Translations under genes and position numbers: made by a program | In this document: piece by piece, positions 12,125 through 23,488 of the stretch | Layout of the letters: every line of letters starts with the position of its first letter | Numbering within the stretch: position 1 is the first letter of the stretch | DNA from: Thamnocephalis sphaerospora | Lineage: Eukaryota; Zoopagomycota; Zoopagomycetes; Zoopagales; Sigmoideomycetaceae | Assembly (NCBI GenBank): GCA_003614735.1 | Contig: KZ992473.1 | Coordinates: 1-48,786 of the forward strand | Length of the DNA stretch: 48,786 bases | Direction of reading: 5' to 3' | Notes under the pieces: model-generated | The model's database searches: none | Told to the model about the DNA's origin: nothing | Seen by the model: the letters and a program-made list of their open reading frames with translations, nothing else

Positions 12125-15100
12125 ATGCTCACGGCGGACGGTCAGCTGCGTAGGCCGGCTGCAACGATAGCCACCGCTGTCTTTTGCGAACCGCCACGTG
12201 CTGCAACGGCACCACCCGTGGCTTGTGTTTCGGCCACGGGCCAACCAAGCGGCGTATCCTCGGCGATTCAACGCCGGGTCACGGGTGCCACGGGCGGCCG
12301 TGCACACGCAAAGTCGCATTCGTCATCCAATGCTGCAGCCTTGGCAGCAAAGGACATTGGCGAGCTGACGAGCGGTGATGCCGTGGCCAGGCGCTCTGTC
12401 TCTGGCACACCCGTGTCGCCCATGCCCATCAACGGCATCAGTCCGTTGTCGCGTCAGGTCCGAGAACGCACCATGCCTTTGCCAGACGCATTAGCAGCCG
12501 TTGGTGCAGCCGACAGTGTGCGCGCGCCCTCACCGGCCGCCTCCAACTGCTCACCACAGCTTCAATCTGCGTCAAAGTTTGCGTCACGTTCACGCCAGCC
12601 ACCACCACCACCACAGCAGCAGCAGCAGCAGCAGCACCTGTCACCGCAACAAATGCAGATGCAGCAGATGCAACTCCAGCAGATGCACTGGCGACAGCAT
12701 GAAGCACAGCAGATGGCACAGCGGACTTCACACCGACAGCTACAGCCGCAACAGCAGCTGCCACCACCACCACCACCGCCGCCGCCGCATTGTGCGTCGC
12801 CATACCAGCCATCACCAGCATCATCGGCGTCCTCACCTTCCGCGGCGTCCTCGCCTATTGCCGTGGCGATGCCGCAAAACTACGTCACGGGTCGCCATCC
12901 GGTGCAGATGCACTCGTCAGCAATGCTGCAGTTTGCGTCATCGTCACCACCGACGCATCCGCAAATCTACTATCCGCTCCCTACACCGTCGCCTCCTGTG
13001 CCGGGCCAACCGGCAAAATCTTTGTCGTCGACGCACTTGTCTGCATCGCCTGTCCCCGCGCAGCAACCTCCGCCACAGCAGTTTGTGCATGTGCGTTCGC
13101 AGCAGTTTTCGCCGTCTCTGGATGGAAAGGGCACACCAGCGCATCGTGGGTCGCCACAGCCCCTTCAGCGCTCGCCAGAGCAGAAACGGCGTTCATGGGC
13201 CCGGACCAACAGCAGCACGTCTTCAGCCACAGCCGTTACCGACGGCGCGTACTCGACCAGCAGTAGTAGCATGGCCATGGGCAGTCCGCCGGTGCCGAGC
13301 AGCACGGGGCTCTATGTTGGTCGCTGTCCGCCAGGATTTTCGGTTGGCGTGTCGTCTGCGGAGAGTGGCAGTCTTCCAAGCCAACCGGTAAATCGCGAGT
13401 CGCCACGGCGCCTGCACCACTACCAAATGCCGCTGACACCGACGCAATCGCAATCGCACCCGATGCAACATCAAAACGTGCCCCAGCATGCCAGCTCGTC
13501 GCACTGCATGGTGCCAACAGGTCCGGTGGTCGCTGGCTCCGACACAGGCGGTATTGCGGTCGCCATGTCGCCTCACATGCGACTGGCCCATCCAGCAAAT
13601 CATCTTTTGTCCGCATCGCCAGTGCGTACACCAACAGCTACTACGTCTAGTCTGGCCTCGAGTGCACCGACCCTTACGGCGGCGCAGCGCACCGACGGAT
13701 CACCATGTGTATCGTCGCAGGAAACGGTGGCATCTGGGAAAAAGCATGCTAGCGTTGCAGCTGATATGATCCAGCATGGGACACCACCCGCGGCTACAGG
13801 TCTCGATCCTGCCACTGCCACGTCGCTGCTGTTGGGCATGCATAGACACATGAATCCGGCCACTCTGCTGTCACTGCTCCCCTACGCCTATCCGGCCGCG
13901 GTATCAAATTTGACGGAATTGCTAAAGTGTGGCACACCAGCAGCTAGTATTGGCGTAGAGGCGGCAGGGGCAAAATCGTCACCGTCAAGCGCTGTCGCTA
14001 GCAAGGACAACCCCAATTACGCCAACGCACTGTCACAGTCGGCAGCATCGTCCCTTGCTGCAGCACTGTCCGCAGCTATCTTTGCCTCTTCTGCGCGCCA
14101 TATCAACTGTCCCGAAGACCAGAAGGAAGGATGTGGTAGCAAGGAAACAGACGACAAAGCCAGTGCGGATGGACAGAGCGACAATAGCAGCGATACTGAT
14201 GTGGAGACAAGCAATGGAGGCGCACGTGAATCTGTTCAGCCGGTGCGCTGGGTGTTATCTTCGGAGAAAGAGCTAAAGCTTACGGGTGATATGCTGATCC
14301 TTTACCAGGTACGTGGAAAGACGACTGGCTGTTCGTCATGCTGGCACTCACCCTGTGCATCAGGCATTACTGCCTAACGTAAGAAGTATTGAGCGGCGGA
14401 GAAAGTTTGTCGCCAAACTTCAGCATATTATAGATACAGAATGGCCGAATCGGGGCGCAACCGCTCAACTGTTTGGGTTAGTAGACCGTTGCGGTGTGCG
14501 AGCATTGTTGCGTAGCGACGTGCTTTTATTTTGTCATGATGGCAGCACACTCATGTTGATGTCTCGCGGCTAATTACTGTCGCATCGTATGTTTGTGCAG
14601 CTCTACTATGAGCAATCTGGCAACGTCCTACAGCGATGTAGATATTTGTCTGATGACGGACTGGCCTGGATTATGCGACGTGTATACGCTGGCATCTGGA
14701 TTGCAGAAACGTGAGGCAACATAGACGCAGCCCGCCTTGCGATATTGGTGACTCACGCGCTATGACGGGCATGCGTGTTTCCAGATGGCATGCGTCGAGT
14801 ATTCTGTGTTTCTGGCGCCAAGGTGCCAATCGTTAAGCTATGGGACCCGGAATAGTGAGTGTGCGAACGCTGATGGTGGTCGGCAAGCACTTGGCTGACT
14901 GGCATGCTTAGCGATCTGGCGTGCGACATCAACATCAACAACCCGCTCTCGGTGCAGAACACCTGCATGGTGCGCGCGTACGTATCGATAGATCCGCGGG
15001 TTCGACCCCTTACGATGATTATCAAGTACTGGTCTAAACGCCGAGAGCTAAACGATGCTGGTACGTGATCAACCACCGCTATCTTGTACACGGCCGGCTA

Positions 15101-17709
15101 ATTTGTGCGGCTATATCCGGTGCAGCGGGCGGCGGCACGCTCTCCACCTACACCTGGGTGAATATGGTCATTTTCTACTTGCAGACACGAAGCCCGCCGA
15201 TTCTACCGGTGCTGCAGCAGTTTAAACGACCAGAGAACGCAAAACCCGGTTATTTTTATGAGGATGTTACGCAGCTCACTGGATTTGGTTATGCCAACCA
15301 TGAATCTCTTGGTGCACTTTTGTACGGCTTCTTCAAATAGTAAGTGGGCCCTTGCTGCGGCGCATTGCTGGCTTGATGCTTACTGACGGCACCTGTGTGC
15401 GGCATCGTTCCAACAGCTACGCGCTCACTTTCGACTACGAGCACGATGTGGTGTCTGTGCGTCTGGGCCGCTGTTTGTCCAAGGAGGAGAAGGGCTGGCA
15501 CACCGGTCGAAACTACCGCATGCTTTGTGTTGAGGAGCCATTCACTCAGTTCCGCAACCTTGGCAACAGTGCGGATGAAGTCAGCGCCAGCGGTATACGT
15601 GACGAGTTCCGCCGCGCACTCACTATTCTGCACGAGTATGCCGATCTTTCGGGCATGGCCAAGCGGTTTGTCTTTTTGACGACGGTGCCTAGCAAGACCA
15701 AGGAGAAGGATGGCGAAAAGCCTGGCAAAGCAACTGACGCGGACGCGGGCACGAGCACAAAGGAAACGCGGGAGTCACCATCTAGCGGTGTATCTGGTGC
15801 GCCCACAGCATCGGCAGAGGGTCGTAAACCAGTTCGCGCTTCTACTGCCGCAACGGCTTCTGCCTCACCGGGCCAGCAGTCGGGGCCAGAGCTGGTGAAT
15901 TTTGCAGCAGCGGCAGCGGCAGCAGCAGCAGCAGCATCGGACGCGCGCTTCTCGGAACACGCAGCTTCCCTGGCGGTGGTCGCCCCAGCAGTGACGCGTG
16001 CCGTATCGGCGGGTATCCATGCTCACGATGCCTCTTCACCATCTGCCACGTTGGCTGGTGCCGGTGCACGTTCTATCAGCGATGCTCGTCATGGCTCGCA
16101 TGGTGACCCGCAGGCCGAGCGGCCATTTCGACATGCTTTGACAATGCCACCTCCTGGATTTGGAGGCGTGCCGACTCTTTCCGTGTCTTTGCCGCCGCAT
16201 GTGCAGCATCACCACGTCGTCCCGCACGGTGTAGCTGGTGCGCCGCCCCTATTAGCTCTGCAGCGCACTGGACCTGAACGTGAGCACGGCTGGAAGCGTG
16301 AAGGGCCGATCATGCTGGCGCACGCTATCAACGGCCCTGAAGGCTTTCAATCAGGACTGCACCCAGCAGGATTGCGCATTCAACCTGATGGCACCGCAGT
16401 GCCATTACAAGGATGGGCACCGCCAGGTGTATACGCGGGCGCACCCACCATGAGTGCTATCGGCATGGCCGGACCGCGGATGCCTGCTCCATCGCCGCCT
16501 GTATCATCTGCATCGCCTCCGTCGCCGCCACAGCTGGCCCATGCGCTCGGCATGTACCCGCAGGCGCGACCAACGTTACACGCATTTCCAGTTCAGCAGC
16601 GGCATGCACAAGTGCCGCCTTACCAGCGCCGCCCGCGTGCCGTTTCTACAGGTGCCTCTCGCGAGATCGGTCTCAACGTTGCAATGGTACCTGTCGTTCA
16701 CGGCAACATGACCGTACCGACCAGCAGCGCGCGCTGCAATGCAAATTCTCCGCCACGCGCAGAGTCGCATGTAACAGCATCGTTGCATCCGACCGCGGCA
16801 GTTGAACGGACAGGCACGTCAGTCGTCATGCAAGCGACCGGTCACCTGTCCGATGCACGGCAAGATGCAGCGCATGCCGACTGCAGCAGCTCGAGCGGAG
16901 ACGCAGCTGCTTTGGGGCAGAGTGGCCAACCTTCTCGGCGACAAACTTCGTCTACCACCCGTGGGCGCAAGTCAAAGCGACGCTCCAAGCAGCAGCAGCA
17001 GCAGCAGGATTTGGAGAATCAGCCACAGCATGTCCGTTTGTTGTCTGATGCTACAAAGGGAGAGCGAGCAGTACATGGAGGTGCGTTGCCAATGGCCGTG
17101 CGCCAACCAGGCCATGCCGATCCGTCGCCATTCCCGTCGCCGCGTGAAAACGGACGCATTGCCTGGCCCAAGGGCGCGCCAATGTACACCGGCGGCGACT
17201 CGGGTGACTCGGATGGCACACTGGCTAGCGACGCTTCGTCCATGACGGCATCTGAAGGCTATGCGCAGTTGCGCAGCAACCAGCCAAGTCGACTAATGTC
17301 CAATAAGCCGCGGACGGCGTCACTGGAACACGACCTGCATCAGCTGCGGCATGGCCCGTCACAATCGCTAGACTCGGCCTCCTCGTCGTCGGGCTCGCTC
17401 ATGTCGGAGCCTACCGAGCAAGCGGTCGGTGCGCTGCGACAGCCAGCTACCGACAGTGCACCCCCGCGGCGAAACAAGTCGGGACGCGGTCGTCGACGCA
17501 ACCAGGGCGGCAGCCATAGCCAGCGACCGGAGTCGTCGCCACAGGAGCCGCCAACGTCCAAGCAGCAGGCGCACTCGCCACCGCAAGTACCGTCAGCACC
17601 GCAGCAGCAGTCCAGCAACCGCGGTCGTGCGCAAAACGGTGGTGCACGCAGCCAGCGCTCGCCTGATCGATATCGCGCCTCGTCGCTACACGCGACCGCA
17701 CAGACATGA
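12125..17709 (+). CDS. Non-canonical poly(A)/poly(U) polymerase (Cid1/GLD2-type), 1,710 aa, 7 exons
   Basis: Nucleotidyltransferase that adds A or U tails to RNA 3' ends. Exons are 12125-14308, 14364-14476, 14601-14710, 14785-14854, 14912-15060, 15126-15339 and 15417-17709; every junction keeps frame. Residues 1-728 are Ser/Pro/Gln-rich with poly-Gln and poly-Pro runs. The catalytic core begins near 729 (LLPNVRSIERRRKFVAKL) with LFGSTMSNLATSYSDVDICL, giving the metal-binding pair D778/D780 and a third Asp, D831, in DLACDI. The central domain includes PLTMIIKYWSKRRELND and STYTWVNMVIFYLQT. The PAP-associated region is ESLGALLYGFFKYYALTFDY. A further ~640 residues are Ala/Pro/Gln/Ser-rich with a second poly-Gln. 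No RNA-binding fold is evident in the flanks. Adenylyl versus uridylyl preference cannot be told. The first in-frame ATG is 12125; a 5'-UTR intron is likely. Confidence 0.9.
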
Positions 17710-18174
17710 GATGGGCGTGCCAGCCTCTCCCTATGCTTGAGCGCCTCTTTGCGTGGGTGATTTTGCACTTGTACTATACTGCCAGGCAACGGTGCTTTCC
17801 ACGATGGCTTATTGTTTTCGCCTGCTCTGTTTGCTCCCGCCGTGTACTACTATAATATATATCCATCTGTCTGGCGCTGCGCCGCATTGGCGATGGGCTG
17901 GTGGAATGGCAGTTTATGGCAAGTGGCAGTTTAGTGGCGGTGGTGGTGGCAGCAAGGCGACGAGGGGTAAAAATTTTCTCACTGATTACTGAAAAAAAGA
18001 AGCGAGCCCTAATGGAGGCGCGCTGAGCCAGTGAGCGCGGGTGTTGAGGTGAATGTGCCAGCCACGTATCTGGCCTTTTGTTCCTTCTCTTTCGCCCAAC
18101 ACTCTACTCAGGAGTCCAGGTATAACCGGCCGCCTTGCGTGTTCGTACACAACCACCTCTCTTTTTCAATCGCC
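17710..18174. promoter_or_regulatory. Intergenic region before eS21
   Basis: About 465 bp holding the 3' end of the polymerase gene and the eS21 promoter. A pyrimidine-rich CTCTCTTTTTC tract sits just upstream of the eS21 ATG, as is common in ribosomal protein genes. No gene is seen. Confidence 0.5.
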
Positions 18175-18834
18175 ATGGAGAACGATCAGGGTGTCTGCGT
18201 TGACCTTTACGTGCCGCGCAAGTGGTGAGTCTGCGGACAAGTGGATCCGCTGTGGCGCTGCCTGGGCACGACGCCGATTCCACGGTGCACTCGATCGACG
18301 GTGGCGTGCTGCCTGCGGTGATTGGATGCGCAGCGGTGCGGCCGTGAGATCGCGTCGGTTCGTCCGGGTGTACGCATGCGTTGATGGGCGTGGCGCAGCG
18401 CGCGGCTGTTACGCGTCTGTCTGCATTGCTGCCTCCAGCCTGGCCATCGCTGACGGTGCGCACGCTCTGTCCTATAGCTCCGCCACTGGCCGCCTCATCA
18501 CCGCCAAGGACCACGCTTCGGTCCAGATCAACGTTGGCGATGTCAACTCCAAGGGTGTCCTCAACGGCAAGTTCCACACCTACGCTCTGTGCGGTTTCCT
18601 GCGCTCCCAGGGTGAGGCCGACGACTCGCTCAACCGCCTGGCCACTCAGGATGGCTACCTGAAGAAGTAAGTCTGCGCGCGTGTATGCGTCTGCATGTAT
18701 GGTCCGTGTTTGCTGGCGAGGACGCTCGCTGGCATCGTGGAGGAGGATGGCGACAACCGTGGCAGCTTTTATGCGCTTTGACGCTAACCAAATTGCTCTG
18801 TTGCTATCGCAGCACCTGGTCGTACGCCCAGTAA
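18175..18834 (+). CDS. RPS21: 40S ribosomal protein eS21, 86 aa, 3 exons
   Basis: Small-subunit ribosomal protein. Exons are 18175-18224, 18478-18666 and 18813-18834. The protein starts [20 protein letters not shown], continues with [35 protein letters not shown], and ends NTWSYAQ. It matches eS21 over the whole length (family about 81-87 aa). The start is the ATG at 18175 in the context GCCATGG. The first intron (18225-18477, 253 nt) is several times longer than most introns here; the second has a clear GCTAACC branch point. The gene converges on the F-box gene. Confidence 0.96.
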
Positions 18835-18946
18835 GCTGATGTTTCAGCCCTTCGCGGACCCAGCTAGCCGTTGCCCTTGAATGGCGATGGTGGCGCTTGC
18901 GCTGGCGCGTCTACGCGTGTGCATGTGCCGTCCTGCCTCTTGCGGC

Positions 18947-18952
18947 AATAAA
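18947..18952 (+). terminator. Polyadenylation signal AATAAA of eS21
   Basis: Exact AATAAA hexamer 113 bp after the eS21 stop codon, in the gap before the convergent F-box gene. Confidence 0.6.
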
Positions 18953-19104
18953 TTGCCACTCGACTACGTACACGCGTTCTTGCGCCTAGTTCAGCATGTG
19001 TTTTTGCGTGGGCTGTGAGCGGACAGGTTTAATGCGACGGTAGTAGCGACGACATACTGCGCAAATAGTTTATGCTAGCGTACAGTGAATAGCCAATGGC
19101 CAAG

Positions 19105-21177
19105 CTATTCATAGTCAAAGGTCAGGCTGGCCGCAATGCCACTGCCATCGCGAAATGCAAACTGAGCTGGATTGACCGCAAACGGCAGTGTACCGCCGAT
19201 AGCCAAGCGCTGGTCGCGCGGCAAGGGAAAGACGCCCACCAGACAAGCACGCGCCATGTCGTAGAGCACCAACCGCTGCACACCCAGTTCGTTGGTCGGC
19301 GGATGTGCAAGACGCTCTCGTAGCGCATGGTGCTTGGCAAGCGCCGAGGCATTGGGCGGCTGGCCTGCCACGCCTTCTTCCTCGGTGTAGGTGCCAGTGC
19401 GAAGGCATCGCCGACTACAGCCTGCCGCTGCGCTGCCTCGACAGTCAAAGCCGTGCCCTGGGTCCACCGACAGCCAGAGTGACCCAAGGACATGGTACAA
19501 ATGTGCACCGCCGAAAAAGTCGATGCATCCCAGCATGACGCCATCACGCGCCCGGAAGAGGCGGAGCTGCTGCATGGTAGTGTGCACATAGACACGATCC
19601 AAGTCGGCGTGCAAATGTACCGCACGCACATGGCCAAGTACGAAGCGGCGTGCCCAGCGATAGCTGCCGTCTATCGCGCGCACATAGAGCCAGCGATACT
19701 GCGTCGCCCAGAGCGAGTCTGTCTTTTCTTCCAGATCGGTGGCGCCACTGTCCTGGCGCGACATGCACAGAAGGTCGTCTAGACGATCCACGTTTGCTTT
19801 GCCATTTGGTGCAAGAGAGGCATCCAGACTATCCTGGCCAGTATGCTGATGTGGCGCTTCCGAGACATGCGCGCCAGCGCTGCCCGTTAGCATGATAGTC
19901 TGGCCGTTTAGCTGCACATCCAGAACATGCACCGTCGTGGCATTGAATTGGATAGCGCCCTTGCACACAACGTTAAAGGACGGTCGAGCCAGATCGACAA
20001 TGGCCCAGCGCGACATGGCCGGCCGGTTGGCCTCGTTACCGCCGGCCAGCAGCCAGCGGTCCTGCTGCAGTGGGTGTGCTGCCAAAACATCCCAACGCCA
20101 TCCCAGATGCGGCATCGGGCGCTCTGTTAGCTGTGGCAGGCCAGCCGACGTGCTGGGATTTAGTTCATAGACGGCTGCTTCGCCAGTAAATGGAACAATC
20201 TTGAGAATACGCCGGCCAATGAGTCGACAGTTGGCGGCGCCAATCGACAGACTACCGAGAAAGCGCATCGTTCGCGCACACCACAGCATCACCACCGACG
20301 CCATGCCGGCCTGGTCCGTATGAGTGACCGTCATGGCCAAGTGCTCGTTGGCGCGCAGTTCTACCGGCCGGCCGGCGGTTTCCTCCACCGCGGGTAGTAG
20401 CTCGGTTGCCGAGCGAGTATCGTGCGATGTCATCACACGCATCGTCACACCAACATCGCCGGACAATGGCGGCGTCGCGTGTACACTGGCAGACTCCAGC
20501 GCAATGCGTGCCATTGCACCGCCAGCGCGTACTGCGGCCATTACGCCCACGCCAACGCTCACCAGCAAAGCATGTGCGCCCAGACTGTCATAGCCTGGGA
20601 GCTGAGCCGTCAGCAAGCGCCAGTCGCCGTTACGCCAACGTGTTTCCAATCGCGCGCGTCGTTCGTAGAGATCACGCCACTGTGACAGCCCAAACTGCTT
20701 GCGCCAGTACTGCAAGAGGGCATGCTCGCTGCGCCAGGCAGCAAACCGCCAGCGATACATGGTGGCATAGCGCATTTCCGCGTTATCCGCCAGTACACAG
20801 TGCAGACGATGGCAGGTGCGTTCTAGCGCAAACACGTCTTCAGGTGGCAGCAGTCGCATGAAAGCCAGCACCAGCTCCACAGGCAGGCGTAGTATGGCGG
20901 GTGCAGTCGTACCGCGCTGTGCTGACCTTGCGTTTGGGAATGCGGCGGTCAAGGAGCGCGAGGAAGCGCGTTGCCGGCATGCCCTACTCAACGACCCGCT
21001 GGCCGACAATGGCGTGCTAGTCTCGGTGGTAAGCAGCGCAAGCAGTTCGCGCGCAGCGTAGTCCTCCAGTCGAAGCAGTCTCTTTGGGCGCCAGCACTGG
21101 CGACGCAGCCATCGACGCAGCGGCGGTGGCGACGGTGGCGGCGGCGTTGCCGTTCGCCTGGCTAGCCGGTCTGGCAT
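19105..21177 (-). CDS. F-box protein, 690 aa, single exon
   Basis: Probable substrate-recognition subunit of an SCF ubiquitin ligase. The F-box lies at about residues 93-140 (ILRLPVELVLAFMRLLPPEDVFALERTCHRL split over the usual LP...L..D...L...C..L pattern), followed by MYRWRFAAWR. The ~550-residue remainder has repeated hydrophobic strand-like segments (for example VVMLWCARTMRFLGSL, WAIVDLARPSFNVV, RLFRARDGVMLGCIDFF), suggesting a degenerate propeller, but no named repeat can be assigned. The N-terminus is basic with a Pro run. The first in-frame ATG is at 21177. The frame also opens upstream, but only at a GTG. It lacks introns, unlike most neighbours. Substrate unknown. Confidence 0.85.
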   Translation of the reverse strand: MPDRLARRTATPPPPSPPPLRRWLRRQCWRPKRLLRLEDYAARELLALLTTETSTPLSASGSLSRACRQRASSRSLTAAFPNARSAQRGTTAPAILRLPVELVLAFMRLLPPEDVFALERTCHRLHCVLADNAEMRYATMYRWRFAAWRSEHALLQYWRKQFGLSQWRDLYERRARLETRWRNGDWRLLTAQLPGYDSLGAHALLVSVGVGVMAAVRAGGAMARIALESASVHATPPLSGDVGVTMRVMTSHDTRSATELLPAVEETAGRPVELRANEHLAMTVTHTDQAGMASVVMLWCARTMRFLGSLSIGAANCRLIGRRILKIVPFTGEAAVYELNPSTSAGLPQLTERPMPHLGWRWDVLAAHPLQQDRWLLAGGNEANRPAMSRWAIVDLARPSFNVVCKGAIQFNATTVHVLDVQLNGQTIMLTGSAGAHVSEAPHQHTGQDSLDASLAPNGKANVDRLDDLLCMSRQDSGATDLEEKTDSLWATQYRWLYVRAIDGSYRWARRFVLGHVRAVHLHADLDRVYVHTTMQQLRLFRARDGVMLGCIDFFGGAHLYHVLGSLWLSVDPGHGFDCRGSAAAGCSRRCLRTGTYTEEEGVAGQPPNASALAKHHALRERLAHPPTNELGVQRLVLYDMARACLVGVFPLPRDQRLAIGGTLPFAVNPAQFAFRDGSGIAASLTFDYE

Positions 21178-21613
21178 TGGTTGCTTTGCTTTAGACGGTC
21201 GTTTTGCCGTCACGCACGCACGCACGCTAGCTTGCGTCTGCAGCGCGTCTGCAAGTAATGGGTAATCTAGGGTGGCGCAAAGATGGAAGCGTGGGCGGCA
21301 CGGTGCGTGGAAAGGGCAGTGTGGCGTGGGCGCTGTGTGCAGCTGCGCGGCCGCAAGGCATAAACGCTGGCGTGCTTTTCAAGGCGCAATCTCAACGAGA
21401 CAGTCTAGATTACAAGGTGCTTGCAATGAACAAGGACAAGGGTGCCATAAGCAGTCACATCCACGCGCAAGGAGCCGCGTTGGTAACCAGGAGGCACTGG
21501 ACGGCGACCACCTTCACAGTGTAACCACCCGTCAACCGCCTTCACCAAAACAATGAATGTCTAGAAACGGAAGCTATGTTGGTAGAAAGACGTCTACACG
21601 CTAGGCTCGCAAC

Positions 21614-22477
21614 TTAGGCCTGGGTAGATGCTAGGTATTGTTCGCAGACTCGGCGAATCTGGCTTACTGTGCGCTGCAGCTTGTTGAGCTTCATGTCACG
21701 GAACATGGCCTGGGCACAATGCGCATCATGACATTCAGTGAGCGATGAGGATGGCACATGTCCACACGCTGGCCACCATGCCTACCTGATAGTTGTCGCC
21801 GTGCTTGGCAATCAGCTTCTTTGCCCAGTCAATCTCGCCGGGCGACAGGAACCGCTGGAACGGAACGTGCTCAGCCACCTGGCGCTCCATCTCTGTCGAT
21901 CAAGTGGGCGTGTAAGCATTCGCGCGGTCTTTCTGCATTGTCTGCGCATCCATAACGCACCTTCCACCAGCTTGGAGCGTGCCTTGACCTGCGGCAGCAG
22001 CGTGTCCTCATCGTCCGAGTCGACTTGAGTGCCCATCACCACCTTGATGATGTTGCCCTGGTCATCGCGCTTGATCATAGCACGGCCAGGACCAAGGCGT
22101 TTCTTGAGCGTCTCCTCATCCAGATCCTCTTCGCCCGTCAGCTGCAGCTGCCGCCGCGCCATCTCAAACGGATCCTCCAGCGAGCCGTCCAGCAGCGGGT
22201 CGGCAAAGGTTGCCTTGCGCACGCGCTCGTCCTCGGGATCCGAAGCTGCCTCTTCCACCTCACGGCTGCGCTCCATACCGCCTGACACGCCGTTGACACG
22301 ATGGGCCAGGCCGAGCCGCGCGTAGTTTTGGCGCACCGTCAGCCGCTCGTCCCAGTGCTTGGCCACCATTGGATCGCGCGTCATGGGCCGCTTACGCGCC
22401 GTACGCTTAGCAAGACGGCGCGTATTCTTCTGCGTTGGCTGCCGGTTGACACGGCGGGCGTGCGGACGCTTACCCAT
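21614..22477 (-). CDS. NOP16: Nucleolar protein 16 (60S ribosome biogenesis), 239 aa, 3 exons
   Basis: NOP16 is a component of early pre-60S particles in the nucleolus. Exons are 22477-21961, 21892-21786 and 21709-21614. It opens with the typical basic MGKRPHARRVNRQPTQKNTRR, then VAKHWDERLTVRQNYARLGL (family NWDKKLTLxQNYxRLGL). It ends with FLSPGEIDWAKKLIAKHGDNYQAMFRDMKLN (read in parts) and LQRTVSQIRRVCEQYL, matching the conserved C-terminal motif. Length fits. It is divergent from RPB6 with 237 bp between starts, a plausible shared promoter for two growth genes. Confidence 0.93.
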
Positions 22478-22714
22478 GTTGGGCGCTGATCAGATACGTG
22501 TGGATACAGAAGCCGAGAAAACGGCGAATGAGCGACGCTGTGCTTTGCGAAAAGAGAAAAAAGAAACACTGGCGGCCAGGGCGACTTTTTCGCCGAAAAC
22601 ACTCTACGCTCAAGTACACCAGCAGGCGGCCGCTTTCTTTTTTCGTTTGCCATCAACTCTGTCGCTGTCTGCTGCATCGCTGCATCCGCCCTTGCCGCTA
22701 CCATCGCTGCCGTC

Positions 22715-23409
22715 ATGTCGTCCATCAAACAGGAGGAGACGTGAGTATGCGAGCGGGATGCTACTGATGAGCGTGTTGATGCTGATGGCGTTGTATGCGC
22801 GTTCATCGACCCTTGCGACTGGTCTACTGCCACGCCATCCACGGCGCAATCACACACATGTCGGTAAGTTGATAGTGCGCTGCATTGTTTTTGCCGCGGA
22901 CAGCTGCTTATACGGCGTGACTCGATGTGTCTATGCGGGTGTTTCTAGCCGCTGTGGGGTGCATATATGCACATATGCGACATACAGCGGATCTGCTGCA
23001 GGCCAACAGGCGTATGGATGGGGCGGCGCCGACGAGCAAAAGGTCGAGGTGATCCAAAAGTCGGTCTGGCGCAGCGAGCAGCGCGGCACCGATCCCAAAG
23101 ACCGCATCACTACGCCGTACATGACAAAGTACGAGCGTGCGCGCATTCTTGGCACACGCGCGCTGCAGCTGAGGTGAGTCGTTTGACCAGCGTGCCATGA
23201 ACTATTCGGACAACATAGCGCGCTTGGCTAGAGCTGACGTTGCGGTGTTTAGCATGAACGCACCCGTACTGGTGGAGCTGGAGGGCGAGACGGATGCACT
23301 GATGGTCGCACACAAGGAGCTGGTGGAGAAGAAGATTCCGCTGGTCATCCGCCGCTTCCTGCCCGACGGCAGCTACGAGGACTGGCCTGTGGAGGATTTG
23401 ATTGTGTAG
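22715..23409 (+). CDS. RPB6: RNA polymerase I/II/III shared subunit RPB6 (RPABC2), about 122 aa
   Basis: Common subunit of the three nuclear RNA polymerases. Read exons are 22715-22740, 22988-23173 and 23253-23409. The core [20 protein letters not shown], then [16 protein letters not shown] and [20 protein letters not shown], leaves no doubt of family. The N-terminal tail, usually long and acidic, is short here ([19 protein letters not shown]). This assumes one 247-nt first intron; an acidic in-frame stretch (GAT GCT ACT GAT GAG and on, about 22756-22860) could be part of an alternative exon, but no acceptor joins it correctly. The 3' end converges on the EXD2-like gene 80 bp away. Confidence 0.9.
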
Positions 23410-23488
23410 ACGTGGCCAATGGCCTGGCGCATACTTGGACGCTGTGGTGGCGTTCTCTACGACAATGAACGTGTATTGTGTGTTGAAT

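Noticed and set aside
12501-13391. 296-codon plus-strand frame rich in His, Arg and Ser
   Set aside because: Shadow of the poly-Gln/Pro part of the polymerase gene in another phase; CAG/CCA repeats read as His and Arg.
22754-22862. Acidic frame inside the first RPB6 intron that could be the usual acidic N-terminus
   Set aside because: It is tempting because RPB6 tails are acidic, but no acceptor places it in frame with the start exon and the core; kept as intron.
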